DNA of 40,358 bases from Bacteroidota bacterium (GCA_005799065.1 SYHW01000033.1:1-40358), one strand, 5' to 3'. Counted from the first letter of the stretch, positions 8,903 to 18,147 are shown. Notes: generated from the letters alone by a model not told the origin. Made by a program: numbers and translations.

Positions 8903-10210
8903 CTAACCCATGCGAATGGCCTCAACAGGGTCGAGGCGAGACGCACGAATAGCGGGCAGCAAGCCCGCGACGATGCCAATGAGCGTTGAAACCCCCAATG
9001 CTAAGATGATGTTTTCTACAGTGAGGTTTAATTCTTCTTCCATAATGACGGCGGCCAAACGGGTCATACCTTCAACAAGAATTACTCCCAACACCCCCCC
9101 CATCAGACTTAGAATCATCGATTCCACCAGGAATTGCCACAAAATAAATGCATTGCGTGCACCCATGGCCTTCTGAATGCCAATTTGACCAATCCTTTCA
9201 AAAACCGAAACAAACATAATATTAGCGATTCCAAAGCCACCCACCAGCATAGAGAAACCTCCGATCAACCACCCGATCAGACGCATGCTCGCAAACAGCA
9301 TATCGAGTTGATTGGCCAGAAAAGAAACCTGGTTAACTGCAAAGTTATCTTCCTGTGTCGGCTTTAATCGACGAAATGCCCGCAAGTGCCCCCTCAATTC
9401 AGCTTTTAGTTCAGCCACTGGAACACCTTCATTTGGTCCGGCTAAGATCAGGGGGTTTACCTCGTCTAAACGACTTCCTTTTACCTGGCGTATGAAGTTG
9501 AGTGGAACCAAAAACTGTTCATCCAGACTTGTGCCGAGTGCATTATTGCCTTCTACCGCCAATACGCCCACAACCTTAAGCCGTTGTCCCATGACCTTCA
9601 CCTGCTTTCCCAGCGCGTTTCCATCTGGAAACAGCTCATTGGCGGCCCGTGCGCCAAGTATTAGAGAACGACTTCCACGAACCAACTCGCTGTTGTGGAA
9701 GTAACGGCCACTTTCCAATTCAAATGCCCGAAGGAGGTGGTAGTCGGGTGCTACGGCCTGTACAGAAACTGCATTCATACCCAATTCACCTGCTGTGGCG
9801 GTTCCGCCATCAAGGTTGTAGGTCATGGTGACTGCCCGAGCTGATTTAGTGCGAGAGCGCAGCCATTCCATTTCACGAAATTGTGCTGAGGGGCGATTCA
9901 TGTATTTCCACCAGGGGTAATCTCCACCGAACTCCCATGGCCATTTTTCGACATAAACAACATCGTCACCCAGATTGGCGAGGCTCGATCGGATTTTACG
10001 GTTCCATGAATCTACGAAGGTGAAAACAGATATTACAGCGAAAATGCCTATGGTTATGCCCAGAAGGGATAAAAAAGTACGCAATCGATTACTCAACAGG
10101 GCGTGCATAGCGAAACGAATGCCCTCTCCTGTGAGGTGAACAATCAACCCGAATGAACCAAAAATTGCCTTAGACACTGTTTCGTTTTTTTTCAACACAA
10201 ACCTAATCAA
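8903..10210 (-). CDS. MacB/FtsX-type ABC transporter permease
   Basis: This 435-residue inner-membrane protein follows the MacB plan. One N-terminal transmembrane helix (LRTFLSLLGITIGIFAVISVF, about residues 43-63) is followed by a long periplasmic MacB_PCD domain (about 65-300), and then by three C-terminal helices with the FtsX signature (IGQIGIQKAMGARNAFILWQFLVESMILSL, split by a loop). Such permeases work with a cytoplasmic ATPase on lipids, peptides or lipoproteins. None is adjacent, but an ATPase of the matching class lies at 12384-13076 on the same strand. The start is uncertain: 10210 is a TTG, and an ATG exists at residue 35 (10108). A TAGGTTTG -7-like box overlaps the 5' end of the long frame, so translation may begin further in. 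Confidence 0.85.
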   Translation of the reverse strand: MIRFVLKKNETVSKAIFGSFGLIVHLTGEGIRFAMHALLSNRLRTFLSLLGITIGIFAVISVFTFVDSWNRKIRSSLANLGDDVVYVEKWPWEFGGDYPWWKYMNRPSAQFREMEWLRSRTKSARAVTMTYNLDGGTATAGELGMNAVSVQAVAPDYHLLRAFELESGRYFHNSELVRGSRSLILGARAANELFPDGNALGKQVKVMGQRLKVVGVLAVEGNNALGTSLDEQFLVPLNFIRQVKGSRLDEVNPLILAGPNEGVPVAELKAELRGHLRAFRRLKPTQEDNFAVNQVSFLANQLDMLFASMRLIGWLIGGFSMLVGGFGIANIMFVSVFERIGQIGIQKAMGARNAFILWQFLVESMILSLMGGVLGVILVEGMTRLAAVIMEEELNLTVENIILALGVSTLIGIVAGLLPAIRASRLDPVEAIRMG

Positions 10211-10301
10211 AATGCACCGGATGACGAATGATTGATTTTACTCTATATTCGCACCCCACAATGCATGATTTTCCCTTTTATCTGTTCTTTTCACTATTTG
10301 T

Positions 10302-11351
10302 ATGAAATTATCTGAGTTTCGGTTCGATTTACCACCCAGTTTAATTGCAGCCCGCCCTTCGCCCAACCGCGATGAGGCTCGGTTGATGGTTATTAACCGC
10401 AAAGATGGTACTATTGAACACAAGATATTCAAAGATATCCTTCAAATGTTCAACGAAGGGGATGTGCTCGTGCTCAACAACACACAGGTTTTCCCGGCCC
10501 GAATGTATGGCAACAAAGAACGAACGGGTGCGCTGATCGAAGTTTTTTTATTGCGGGAATTGAATGCTGAACTCCGGCTTTGGGATGTCTTGGTGGATCC
10601 GGCACGGAAAATACGGGTAGGAAATAAATTGTATTTCGGTGCTGATGAATCACTAGTGGCCGAGGTCATCGACAACACCACTTCTCGTGGTCGCACCATC
10701 CGGTTTTTATTCGACGGCACGAATGAAGAACTCACCCAAACGCTTAACGCAATGGGTGAAACACCAATTCCTCATTTATTGGGTCGACAGGCCGATGAAG
10801 AGGATCGCACACGCTTTCAAACAGAATTTGCATCACGCATTGGAGCGGTGGCTGCGCCCTCGGCTGGCCTACATTTTAGTCGAGAGTTGATGAAAAGGCT
10901 GGTTTTGAAAGGTGTTGATCTGGCCGAGATTACCTTGCATGTGGGCTTAAGTTCATTCCGTCATGTTGAGGTAGAGGACCTCACAAAGCATAAATCGGAA
11001 AGCGAGTTTTTTGAAATTTCAAACGAAGCTTGTGATTTGGTGAATGGCGCTATTGCCCGGCAGAAAATGGTTTGTGCCGTAGGGACCACCTCCATGCGGG
11101 CGCTTGAATCGGCTGTTTCTGCGCATCAAACCTTGAAGCCTTTGAGCGGGTGGACGGATCGTTTTATCTCCCCTCCCTACCATTTCAATATTGCGCGTTC
11201 CATGATTACCAATTTCCATCTCCCTGAGTCGATTATGCTGATGATGGCCAGTGCATTTGCCGGCACCGAATTCCTCAGGGAGGCCTATGCCGAAGCCATC
11301 AAGGAAAAGTATCGATTTTACACCTACGGCGATGCGATGTTGATCCTTTAG
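10302..11351 (+). CDS. queA: S-adenosylmethionine:tRNA ribosyltransferase-isomerase QueA
   Basis: This enzyme transfers the ribosyl group of AdoMet to 7-aminomethyl-7-deazaguanine in tRNA, giving epoxyqueuosine. Family hallmarks are visible: [25 protein letters not shown] at the start, [54 protein letters not shown], and [17 protein letters not shown] near the C-terminus. Its 349 residues are the usual length. It stands alone on the plus strand, divergent from the ABC permease across about 90 bases, with repeats downstream. No other queuosine gene is in the window. Confidence 0.96.
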   Translation: MKLSEFRFDLPPSLIAARPSPNRDEARLMVINRKDGTIEHKIFKDILQMFNEGDVLVLNNTQVFPARMYGNKERTGALIEVFLLRELNAELRLWDVLVDPARKIRVGNKLYFGADESLVAEVIDNTTSRGRTIRFLFDGTNEELTQTLNAMGETPIPHLLGRQADEEDRTRFQTEFASRIGAVAAPSAGLHFSRELMKRLVLKGVDLAEITLHVGLSSFRHVEVEDLTKHKSESEFFEISNEACDLVNGAIARQKMVCAVGTTSMRALESAVSAHQTLKPLSGWTDRFISPPYHFNIARSMITNFHLPESIMLMMASAFAGTEFLREAYAEAIKEKYRFYTYGDAMLIL

Positions 11352-11357
11352 TCAATT

Positions 11358-11529
11358 TTCGGGGTCACCCACATTGAATCGAATTGACCTAAGGGTACGT
11401 TGATGCTTGAAATAAAATTCTACGGTTGCCCACTTTGAATAGAATTGACCTCGCGGTAATGTGAAGGCAGGATAGGCTGAGGTTCGGCTGGATAAATAAT
11501 CGATCAAGCCAAATTTTCGCTAGTATTCG
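11358..11529. repeat. intergenic region with ~61-bp imperfect direct repeat
   Basis: Downstream of queA, CCCACATTGAATCGAATTGA (from 11369) recurs as CCCACTTTGAATAGAATTGA (from 11430), a 61-base period, with flanking similarity (GACCTAAGGGTA versus GACCTCGCGGTAA). Further on is TAATCGATCAAGCC (11498-11511), which resembles the motif repeated upstream of hppA. A 10-base tandem duplication (CTAGTATTCG, 11520-11539) spans the stop codon of the DUF2795 gene. No terminator was recognised. Confidence 0.65.
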
Positions 11530-11751
11530 CTAGTATTCGTCTTCGTTAAAGAAGAAGTCGTCTTTGGTGGGGTAATCGGGCCAAATTTCCTCGATGGTTT
11601 CATAAGGTTCACCGTCGTCTTCAAGCTCCTGGAGGTTTTCTATAACTTCTAGGGGTGCGCCTGAACGAATAGCGTAATCAATCAGTTCTTCTTTGGTGGC
11701 AGGCCATGGGGCATCCTCGAGATGCGAGGCCAATTCTAAAGTCCAATACAT
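11530..11751 (-). CDS. DUF2795 family protein
   Basis: This small acidic protein of 73 residues starts MYWTLELASHLEDAPWPATK and contains ELIDYAIRSGAPLEVIENLQ and IEEIWPDYPTKDDFFFNEDEY. I recognise this as the Bacteroidota form of the DUF2795 family. Function is unknown. ATG 11751 is preferred over an upstream in-frame ATG at 11841, because the family begins here and a full promoter lies at 11768-11797, inside the longer frame. The stop codon lies in a duplicated 10-base sequence. Confidence 0.85.
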   Translation of the reverse strand: MYWTLELASHLEDAPWPATKEELIDYAIRSGAPLEVIENLQELEDDGEPYETIEEIWPDYPTKDDFFFNEDEY

Positions 11752-11767
11752 GGCTTCAATTTTTCTA

Positions 11768-11797
11768 CAAAGGTAAAATCTATTTTCAAACAACAAA
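11768..11797 (-). promoter_or_regulatory. promoter of the DUF2795 gene
   Basis: On the minus strand: TTTG (11797-11794), an 18-base spacer, then TACCTTTG (11775-11768). This fits the Bacteroidota TTTG-N18/19-TAnnTTTG consensus. The -7 box ends 16 bases before ATG 11751. The site lies just after the pduO stop, so the small gene can be expressed independently of the upstream operon. Confidence 0.7.
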
Positions 11798-11822
11798 CAG
11801 GAATTTTCGCCCTGTTCTGTCG

Positions 11823-12368
11823 TTATTTGTATGGACGCCAAGCTTGTTCCTGGGCTCCTGCTGTATGCATCAAATACCGTGCAAGGGTAAAAAGATAATC
11901 TGACAGGCGGTTCAAATAGCGCAGCAAGTCGGGCGAAACAGTCTCTTCGATGGAGAGTGCAACAAACAGTCGCTCAGCACGACGACATACACACCGACAC
12001 AAATGGGCAGTGGAAGAAGCAGGTGTTCCGCCAGGTAGAATAAAATTGGTGAGCGGAGCAAGGACTGCATCCATTCGGTCAATTTCATGCTCAATTTTCT
12101 GTTCTGATTGCTCAGGCCATTGGGGAAGGTGATGCCGCACATCGTCGGTTGCCGCTAAGTGCGATCCCATTAAAAACAAATCTTGTTGGATGGCATGCAC
12201 AAACTCTGTACAGTCTAAGGGCATTCCCTCGGTTGTTAATTTACCCAACCAGCTATTGAGTTCATCGACCGTTCCATAAACCTCAATGCGCAGATGCGAT
12301 TTAGGAAGGCGCCGTCCACCGAAAAGTGATGTTTGCCCGCTATCCCCGCCTTTTGTATAAATTTTCAT
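11823..12368 (-). CDS. pduO: cob(I)alamin adenosyltransferase, PduO type
   Basis: This enzyme transfers adenosyl from ATP to cob(I)alamin, giving coenzyme B12. The N-terminus MKIYTKGGDSGQTSLFGGRR is the family ATP-binding signature. VDELNSWLGKL carries the conserved D-E-L-N, and RCVCRRAERL is the C-terminal arginine motif that holds ATP. FILPGGTPASSTAHLCR also matches. Its 181 residues are typical. It starts 15 bases after the ABC ATPase stop, so it is likely cotranscribed with plsC-gatC-ATPase. No other cobalamin gene is visible; it may serve a B12-dependent mutase elsewhere. Confidence 0.94.
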   Translation of the reverse strand: MKIYTKGGDSGQTSLFGGRRLPKSHLRIEVYGTVDELNSWLGKLTTEGMPLDCTEFVHAIQQDLFLMGSHLAATDDVRHHLPQWPEQSEQKIEHEIDRMDAVLAPLTNFILPGGTPASSTAHLCRCVCRRAERLFVALSIEETVSPDLLRYLNRLSDYLFTLARYLMHTAGAQEQAWRPYK

Positions 12369-12383
12369 ATCGGTTTATCAAAT

Positions 12384-13076
12384 TCACCCATTATTTTCCC
12401 GCCGATCCGACTCGATGCTTCCATCCCTCAACCGCACGATCCTGTGTGCATATCGGGCAATTTCTTCCTCGTGCGTCACCAAAACAATGGTGTTTCCTTG
12501 GGTATGAATGTCGGCAAACAGGTTCATGATGTCGATTGATGTCTTGCTATCGAGGTTTCCTGTTGGCTCATCGGCCAACAAAATGGATGGGCGATTAACC
12601 AAGGCACGCGCAACGGCAACTCTTTGCCGCTGTCCGCCTGATAACTCGTTGGGCTTGTGTTTCATGCGCGAAGTGAGGCCCACACGATCCAACACCTCAG
12701 CCGCTCTGTCTAGCCGCTCCGTTCGGGAAACACCTGCGTAGACAAGGGGCAGCGCTACGTTTTCCAGCGCTGATAGGCGCGGCAGCAAGTTGAAGGTCTG
12801 AAACACAAAGCCAATCTCTCGGTTGCGTACTTCAGCCAGCTGCTGGTCGTTCATTCTGCTGGCCTCCTGTCCACTCAAAAAATAGGCGCCTTGCGAGGGG
12901 GTGTCTAAACAGCCAATCAAATTCATGAGGGTCGATTTGCCCGATCCTGACGGCCCCATCAGGGCAACGTACTCACCCCTGGCTATGCTGAACGTTACCG
13001 AACGCAAGGCATGGATTTGTTCTTGCCCCATCACATAGGATCGGCCAACTCCTTGGAGGTCAATGACTGTGTTCAT
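12384..13076 (-). CDS. ABC transporter ATP-binding protein, MacB/LolD type
   Basis: This 230-residue nucleotide-binding protein has Walker [10 protein letters not shown] (about residue 40), Q-loop [17 protein letters not shown], signature [15 protein letters not shown], Walker [13 protein letters not shown] and switch His in VLVTHEEE. The NLLP..ALENV pattern and [10 protein letters not shown] are characteristic of the MacB/LolD/FtsE group that pairs with FtsX-fold permeases. It starts with a 4-base overlap of gatC. The only FtsX-fold permease in the window is at 8903-10210, same strand and about 2.2 kb downstream, so the two may form one exporter despite the intervening genes. This pairing is an inference. 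Confidence 0.93.
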   Translation of the reverse strand: MNTVIDLQGVGRSYVMGQEQIHALRSVTFSIARGEYVALMGPSGSGKSTLMNLIGCLDTPSQGAYFLSGQEASRMNDQQLAEVRNREIGFVFQTFNLLPRLSALENVALPLVYAGVSRTERLDRAAEVLDRVGLTSRMKHKPNELSGGQRQRVAVARALVNRPSILLADEPTGNLDSKTSIDIMNLFADIHTQGNTIVLVTHEEEIARYAHRIVRLRDGSIESDRRENNG

Positions 13077-13372
13077 TCGCGTTGTTCAATTACCTTGGGC
13101 ACACGAAAGTAATCGCTGTCGCTTCTTGGCGCATTTTTCAATGCATCTGAATGACTGATTTCTTGCCGTACCTGATCATCGCGAAGGCGACCTGGATCCT
13201 CATTCATATAAATTAAGGGCTCTATACCGCTGATATCTAATTCATCGAGCATCGCCGCATATTCGAGGAAACGATTCATATCGTGGAGCATTTCTGCTTC
13301 TGACTGGGGATCAAAATCAAGCCGTGCCAAGTGGGCTACGCGTCGTATGGTTTCGCTGTCGATGTTCATCAT
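13073..13372 (-). CDS. gatC: Asp/Glu-tRNA amidotransferase subunit C
   Basis: This small subunit of the GatCAB complex helps convert Glu-tRNA(Gln) and Asp-tRNA(Asn) to their amides. The 99-residue protein begins with [18 protein letters not shown], continues with [15 protein letters not shown], and ends with a family-like ...[14 protein letters not shown]. It overlaps the plsC stop by 56 bases and the ATPase start by 4 bases. gatA and gatB are not in the window. Confidence 0.93.
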   Translation of the reverse strand: MMNIDSETIRRVAHLARLDFDPQSEAEMLHDMNRFLEYAAMLDELDISGIEPLIYMNEDPGRLRDDQVRQEISHSDALKNAPRSDSDYFRVPKVIEQRE

Positions 13373-14189
13373 GTTGTTCTATGGATTGAATGATGATGGT
13401 ACGGGTAACTTCGGCGAGTTTTTTTTCATTGAAATCGTAGTCGGCTGGGTAGAGTGCGGGGTGACAAACAACACGACACCGACCCCAACGATAACGCGGC
13501 CATGCCTCATCGCTCATTACCCACCACGAATTATGCAAAGATACCGGAATTATAGGCACATTAGCGTCAACAGCTGCTCGAAACGCCCCCATTCGGAAAG
13601 CCTTAGGCAGTGGCGGATTGGGCAAAATGCCCCCTTCTGGGAAGACCACCAGGCTGTCGCCCTTTTGAAGCCACTCGCTGGCTTTTATGAAGGCCTCATG
13701 CGCGCCTATTTTTTTTTCTCGGGGCACGGGAATATCTATGGTCTGAAAAAACAAACGAAATACGGGTATATCTAGAAGCTCCGCCTTCGCCATAAAATGA
13801 TAATGATTGTTGGCGGCAAGCGCCATTAAAGGAATGTCGATATAGGAATGGTGGTTGGCGCAGAATACACACGGGCCCTTCACTTGACTGCCTGGCAGGC
13901 GTTCAAGCCTCCACCCAACGCCTGTTAACCCAAACAGCACCTTCGCCCAGATCCGTCGCATTTGATTGACGGCAGGGTATCCCTTGGGGGAACGCAGTAG
14001 GAGCCAATATGCGGGATATTGAATCAAAAAAAGAAGACAAAATATGAACAGAAACCAAAGCGCCCCCAATTTGCCCATCCAATAACGAAACCCTCCCGTT
14101 TCCTTCTTATAACGAAACCCTCCCGCTTCCTTCGTATTACGAATCCCTCCCGCTTCCTTCGTATTACGAATCCCTCCCGTTTCTTTCAT
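13317..14189 (-). CDS. plsC: 1-acyl-sn-glycerol-3-phosphate acyltransferase (PlsC family)
   Basis: This membrane enzyme adds the second acyl chain in phosphatidic acid synthesis. A hydrophobic segment (ALWFLFIFCLLFLIQYPAYW) is followed by catalytic HX4D in CANHHSYIDIPL, the GAHEAFIKASEWLQKGDSLV region, and the substrate motif VFPEGGILPNPPL. The start is ambiguous: ATG 14264 would run into divergent trpS, ATG 14189 lies 6 bases after a TAGTTTTG -7 box, and ATG 14078 lies after the repeats. I chose 14189 (290 aa), because the tandem repeat is in frame and the promoter box sits just upstream. With this start, residues 2-37 are four copies of KExGGxRxx, an unusual basic N-terminal tail. The C-terminal 18 or so codons overlap gatC. 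Confidence 0.85.
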   Translation of the reverse strand: MKETGGIRNTKEAGGIRNTKEAGGFRYKKETGGFRYWMGKLGALWFLFIFCLLFLIQYPAYWLLLRSPKGYPAVNQMRRIWAKVLFGLTGVGWRLERLPGSQVKGPCVFCANHHSYIDIPLMALAANNHYHFMAKAELLDIPVFRLFFQTIDIPVPREKKIGAHEAFIKASEWLQKGDSLVVFPEGGILPNPPLPKAFRMGAFRAAVDANVPIIPVSLHNSWWVMSDEAWPRYRWGRCRVVCHPALYPADYDFNEKKLAEVTRTIIIQSIEQHDEHRQRNHTTRSPLGTA

Positions 14190-14193
14190 ATCC
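14086..14193. repeat. four 27-bp tandem repeats at the plsC 5' end
   Basis: Four units of 27 bases lie at 14086-14112, 14113-14139, 14140-14166 and 14167-14193. The core on the plus strand is CGAAACCCTCCCGTTTCCTT or close variants. In the plsC frame each unit encodes nine residues of the form K-E-(T/A)-G-G-(I/F)-R-x-x. The middle two units are nearly identical, which suggests recent expansion. Confidence 0.95.
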
Positions 14194-14195
14194 TG

Positions 14196-14203
14196 CAAAA
14201 CTA
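14196..14203 (-). promoter_or_regulatory. -7 promoter element of plsC (start-deciding)
   Basis: TAGTTTTG on the minus strand matches TAnnTTTG and sits 6 bases before ATG 14189. It is part of the 12-mer TTAGTTTTGCAG that also precedes the EVE gene. A -33 TTG at 19 bases was not found here (ACG instead), so the promoter call is tentative. Confidence 0.45.
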
Positions 14204-14241
14204 ACACAAGCTCATTGAATTTCGTATTTTGCGAGCCAGTC

Positions 14242-15237
14242 ATGGATATCGTTGTTTCGGGCATTCGCTCTACAGGTCGCCTTCATTTGGGCAATTATTT
14301 TGGTGCTGTACGTCAATTCTTGGGCATGCAACGCACTCATCGATGCTATTTTTTTATTGCCGACTACCATTCGCTCACTACGCATCCTGATCCGGCAGCG
14401 TTGAAGGCGTCTTCCCGTCAGGTGTTGATCGAATATCTCGCATGTGGTATTGATCCAAGCATCGCCACCATCTACCGCCAAAGTGATATTCCAGAAATCC
14501 CTGAGCTGTATATGTTGTTGAATATGCACGCTTATGTGGGTGAATTAGAAAGGGTGGTATCATTTAAAGAAAAAGTAAGGAAGCAACCCGACAATGTGAA
14601 TGCGGGCCTACTAACCTATCCGGTTCTGATGACGGCCGATATCATCATTCATCGGGCCCGTTGGGTACCGGTAGGCAAGGATCAGGAGCAACACCTGGAG
14701 ATGGCCCGAAATTTTGTTCAGCGATTCAACCGATTCTATGAAACCGATTTTTTTCCTGAACCCTATCCTTTTCGTCAAAGTGATGGGCAAATGATTAAAG
14801 TGCCTGGCCTAGATGGTTCGGGCAAAATGGGCAAATCAGAAGGTGAGGCACAGGCCATTTTCTTATCTGATGAGCCTAGTGTTATCCGTAAAAAAGTCAT
14901 GCGCGCTGTAACCGACAGCGGACCTACTACTGTTAATACGCCGCTCGCCGCCACGATCACGCATCTGTTTCAACTCCTGGAGCTGGTGAGCGCACCGGAT
15001 GTGGTGAAACACTTTTTAGATGCCTATGCTCAATGCAACATTCGCTATGGTGATCTAAAAAAGCAACTGGCAGAAGATATCATCGCATTTTTATCGCCCA
15101 TTCAGGAGCAGATCAAAGCCTTGGAAGCTGATGATGCACGTCTCAAGCGGGTATTGCACGATGGAGCTGAAAAGTCACGCCAAAGCGCCGGACATACCCT
15201 TCAGATTGTACGCGAACTGATGGGCTTTAATTCATAG
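14242..15237 (+). CDS. trpS: tryptophanyl-tRNA synthetase
   Basis: This class I synthetase charges tRNA(Trp). The N-terminus MDIVVSGIRSTGRLHLGNYFGAV contains the HIGH-equivalent (HLGN). YPVLMTADIIIH and VPVGKDQEQHLEMAR are family-specific binding-site segments, and GKMGKSEG is the KMSKS-equivalent loop. ATG 14242 (331 aa, normal length) is preferred to the TTG at 14215. It is divergent from plsC across 52 bases and is followed after 3 bases by the deoxynucleoside kinase, so the two are probably cotranscribed. Confidence 0.96.
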   Translation: MDIVVSGIRSTGRLHLGNYFGAVRQFLGMQRTHRCYFFIADYHSLTTHPDPAALKASSRQVLIEYLACGIDPSIATIYRQSDIPEIPELYMLLNMHAYVGELERVVSFKEKVRKQPDNVNAGLLTYPVLMTADIIIHRARWVPVGKDQEQHLEMARNFVQRFNRFYETDFFPEPYPFRQSDGQMIKVPGLDGSGKMGKSEGEAQAIFLSDEPSVIRKKVMRAVTDSGPTTVNTPLAATITHLFQLLELVSAPDVVKHFLDAYAQCNIRYGDLKKQLAEDIIAFLSPIQEQIKALEADDARLKRVLHDGAEKSRQSAGHTLQIVRELMGFNS

Positions 15238-15240
15238 ATC

Positions 15241-15873
15241 ATGGGGAAACACATAGCCATAGCCGGCAATATTGGTTCCGGCAAGACCACCCTCACAGGA
15301 TTGCTGGGGAAACATTATCAGTTGCAAACACATTTTGAGGATGTAGACGGCAATCCTTACCTCAATGACTTCTACGAAGACATGCAGCGGTGGTCGTTTA
15401 ACCTTCAGATCTACTTTTTGAATGCTCGATTTCGTCAGCTTGTAGACATCCGAAAGGGTACGGAGGCGGTCATTCAAGACCGAACCATCTACGAAGACGC
15501 TCATATTTTCGCGCCCAATCTTCACACCATGGGACTCATGTCGGGACGTGACTACGAGAACTATCGCAGCCTTTTTGACGCCATCGGCAACCTGGTTCGT
15601 CCGCCCGATCTTCTTGTGTATTTAAGGGCATCGGTACCTACCTTAGTGCGGCAAATTCAGCGTCGTGGACGTGATTATGAGGATGGGATTCGCCTCGACT
15701 ATCTGCGCAAGCTGAATGAACGCTACGAAGCATGGATTGACTCCTACACGCTTGGAAACTTATTGATCGTGGACGTGGATCATTTGAATTTTGCCGACAA
15801 ACCCGAGGATCTTGGACAGATCATTTCACGCATTGACGCTCAATTGCACGGACTATTTCCAAACGAACAATAA
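15241..15873 (+). CDS. deoxynucleoside kinase (dAK/dGK family)
   Basis: This enzyme salvages deoxynucleosides by 5'-phosphorylation. The 210-residue protein opens with IAIAGNIGSGKTTLT (P-loop, residues 9-17). It continues with HFEDVDGNPYL, whose Glu33 is in the position of the catalytic base, and QDRTIYED (residues 79-86), the DR(S/T) motif that contacts ATP and substrate. RRGRDYEDGIRLDYLRKLNERYE forms the usual lid region and following helix. Substrate preference (dA, dG or dC) cannot be read directly. It is tightly linked to trpS. Its stop lies in the A-run of the convergent hppA terminator. Confidence 0.9.
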   Translation: MGKHIAIAGNIGSGKTTLTGLLGKHYQLQTHFEDVDGNPYLNDFYEDMQRWSFNLQIYFLNARFRQLVDIRKGTEAVIQDRTIYEDAHIFAPNLHTMGLMSGRDYENYRSLFDAIGNLVRPPDLLVYLRASVPTLVRQIQRRGRDYEDGIRLDYLRKLNERYEAWIDSYTLGNLLIVDVDHLNFADKPEDLGQIISRIDAQLHGLFPNEQ

Positions 15874-15897
15874 AAAAGACGCGCCGAGGAGGGCGCG
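15872..15897 (-). terminator. intrinsic terminator of hppA
   Basis: On the minus strand, CGCGCC (15897-15892) pairs with GGCGCG (15885-15880) across a 6-base loop. A run of six T follows (15877-15872, AAAAAA on the plus strand). It lies 29-54 bases downstream of the hppA stop. The plus strand has no T-run after the hairpin, so it should act mainly on the hppA transcript. Confidence 0.85.
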
Positions 15898-15925
15898 CCT
15901 TCCGATCAAAGGGAGTATTAGCGCT

Positions 15926-18121
15926 TTAACTCAAAAGGGGCGCAATGACAAGGGCCACGACCGATATCAACTTCAATAAAATATTTAGGGAAGGACCAGA
16001 AGTGTCTTTGAATGGATCTCCGACGGTATCGCCAACCACCGCTGCTTTATGTGGGTCCGACTTCTTATAGTAGGTTTGTCCGTTGATGACTACCCCTTCT
16101 TCAAACATTTTTTTGGCATTGTCCCAAGCACCACCAGCATTAGACTGAAAAATAGCCATCAATACACCGCTGGCTGTTACCCCGGCTAAAAGTCCTCCGA
16201 GGGCTTCAGCCCCAAAAATCATTCCGATTGCCACTGGTGCAACAACCGCCAAAAGGCCAGGCACAATCATTTCGCGTATTGCTGCCTGAGTGGAAATCTC
16301 AACACACTTCCCGTATTCTGCTACCCCATCTGCCGCCTGAAATATTTTGCGGTCTTGCTCCGACCAATCTTCCATCTCCTTATCGCCATTTTTACGCATC
16401 ACTTCCAAGGCCGCTTTAAGCGCCGGGATGCTGCTGAACTGACGGCGAACCTCTTCGATCATAGACATGGCTGCACGTCCGACGGCACCCATAGCCATGG
16501 CTGAGAAAACAAAGGGGAGCATCGCTCCTATCATCATACACGCCATAACATCAGCCTCGGATAAATCGATGGTTGATATTTTGGCCGATGTCATGTAAGC
16601 CCCAAACAAGGCGAGGGCTGTGAGGGCTGCGGATGCAATAGCGAATCCCTTACCAATGGCCGCGGTGGTGTTGCCCACTGCATCGAGTTTATCGGTGCGC
16701 TTGCGCACTTCTTTGGGCAATTCACTCATTTCTGCAATTCCACCGGCATTATCTGAAATGGGACCATAAGCATCTACAGCAAGCTGGATACCCGTATTGG
16801 CCAACATGCCTACTGCAGCAATCGCGATGCCATACAGTCCAGCAAAATGGAAGGCACCAATAATGCTCATGGCAATAATCAAGGTTGGAAGGGCAGTACT
16901 CATCATGCCCACACCCAAACCCGCGATAATGTTGGTAGCCGCACCCGTTGAGGACTGTTTTACAATATCCAACACAGGCTTTTTACCGGTTCCGGTGTAA
17001 TATTCTGTAATCAATCCAACCAATAATCCTGCAATTAGCCCAATCACAGTGGCTACAAATACATTAAAAGATGACATTTCCCGAACTTTGCCACCATATA
17101 AAACATCAATAAACTGCCACTTTTCAGGCAACATCCAGGTTATTATGAAGTAACTGGCGGCAATCATGAGCGCGGATGACAAAAATTCACCTGTATTCAG
17201 CGCCCTTTGGGGATCGCCTCCTTCTTTAACACGAACGAAAAAGGTGCCCAAAATAGACATTAATATTCCGGCACCCGCCAAAACTAAAGGCAGAAGGACA
17301 CCCGAAAGACCATTGAACTGGTCGTTGAAACCCGTGGTCATAAAGGCCGCACCCAAAACCATGGTGCCAATAATCGACCCAACATACGATTCGAATAAGT
17401 CAGCTCCCATACCCGCAACATCACCTACGTTATCCCCAACATTATCGGCAATGGTTGCTGGGTTGAGGGGGTGATCCTCTGGTATGCCCGCCTCTACCTT
17501 CCCCACCAAATCGGCGCCCACATCAGCAGCTTTGGTATAAATTCCTCCACCCACACGGGCGAACAAGGCGATAGATGAAGCGCCAAATGAGAATCCTGTT
17601 AGAATTGTGATGACTCTGTTGAGATTTTCTGCCGTATCGGTACCAAATATGGTATGAAAAACCAAGAAAAGAGTCCCCAAACCGAGTACACCCAATCCAA
17701 CAACGCCCATTCCCATGACTGAACCACCAGCGAATGCAATTTCCAATGCTTTACCCAGACTTGTTCGGGCTGCATTGGCTGTGCGCACATTGGCTTTGGT
17801 GGCTACTTTCATTCCGATAAATCCGGCCAGTGCAGAACATAAGGCACCAACCACGAAAGATAACCCAACCAATGGCGAGGATATTTCAGAATTGGCTGTG
17901 AACGCCAGTAATCCGGCCACTGCCACCACAAACCAGATTAAGATCTTGTATTCAGCCTTTAAAAAGGCCATAGCACCTTCCGCGATATGCCCGGCAATTT
18001 TTTGCATTTTTTCGTTACCCGGATCCTGTTTGGCTACCCAAGAGGAGCGATAGAACGTGTAGAGCAGACCTAAGACCCCGGTGAAGGGAATCAGGTACAA
18101 TAAAGTGTTGGTTAAATTCAT
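15926..18121 (-). CDS. hppA: membrane-bound ion-translocating pyrophosphatase
   Basis: This protein hydrolyses PPi and pumps H+ and/or Na+ out of the cytoplasm. The 731-residue polytopic protein carries the hallmark [20 protein letters not shown], followed by [21 protein letters not shown], the PPi/Mg-binding site. A second acidic site, [13 protein letters not shown], lies in the middle, and [14 protein letters not shown] near the C-terminus. The segment [13 protein letters not shown] has Ala where K+-independent enzymes have Lys, so it is predicted to need K+. Whether it moves Na+ or H+ cannot be decided by eye. ATG 18121 is chosen over TTG 18139, because the promoter at 18148-18177 would start the mRNA almost on the TTG. 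Confidence 0.95.
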   Translation of the reverse strand: MNLTNTLLYLIPFTGVLGLLYTFYRSSWVAKQDPGNEKMQKIAGHIAEGAMAFLKAEYKILIWFVVAVAGLLAFTANSEISSPLVGLSFVVGALCSALAGFIGMKVATKANVRTANAARTSLGKALEIAFAGGSVMGMGVVGLGVLGLGTLFLVFHTIFGTDTAENLNRVITILTGFSFGASSIALFARVGGGIYTKAADVGADLVGKVEAGIPEDHPLNPATIADNVGDNVGDVAGMGADLFESYVGSIIGTMVLGAAFMTTGFNDQFNGLSGVLLPLVLAGAGILMSILGTFFVRVKEGGDPQRALNTGEFLSSALMIAASYFIITWMLPEKWQFIDVLYGGKVREMSSFNVFVATVIGLIAGLLVGLITEYYTGTGKKPVLDIVKQSSTGAATNIIAGLGVGMMSTALPTLIIAMSIIGAFHFAGLYGIAIAAVGMLANTGIQLAVDAYGPISDNAGGIAEMSELPKEVRKRTDKLDAVGNTTAAIGKGFAIASAALTALALFGAYMTSAKISTIDLSEADVMACMMIGAMLPFVFSAMAMGAVGRAAMSMIEEVRRQFSSIPALKAALEVMRKNGDKEMEDWSEQDRKIFQAADGVAEYGKCVEISTQAAIREMIVPGLLAVVAPVAIGMIFGAEALGGLLAGVTASGVLMAIFQSNAGGAWDNAKKMFEEGVVINGQTYYKKSDPHKAAVVGDTVGDPFKDTSGPSLNILLKLISVVALVIAPLLS

Positions 18122-18147
18122 AAAAATAGATTTATTCAAAAGTGGCG

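Noticed and set aside
14019-14204. Plus-strand frame with ITNPSRFLR repeats
   Set aside because: It is the antisense reading of the plsC 27-bp repeats and overlaps a well-supported gene.
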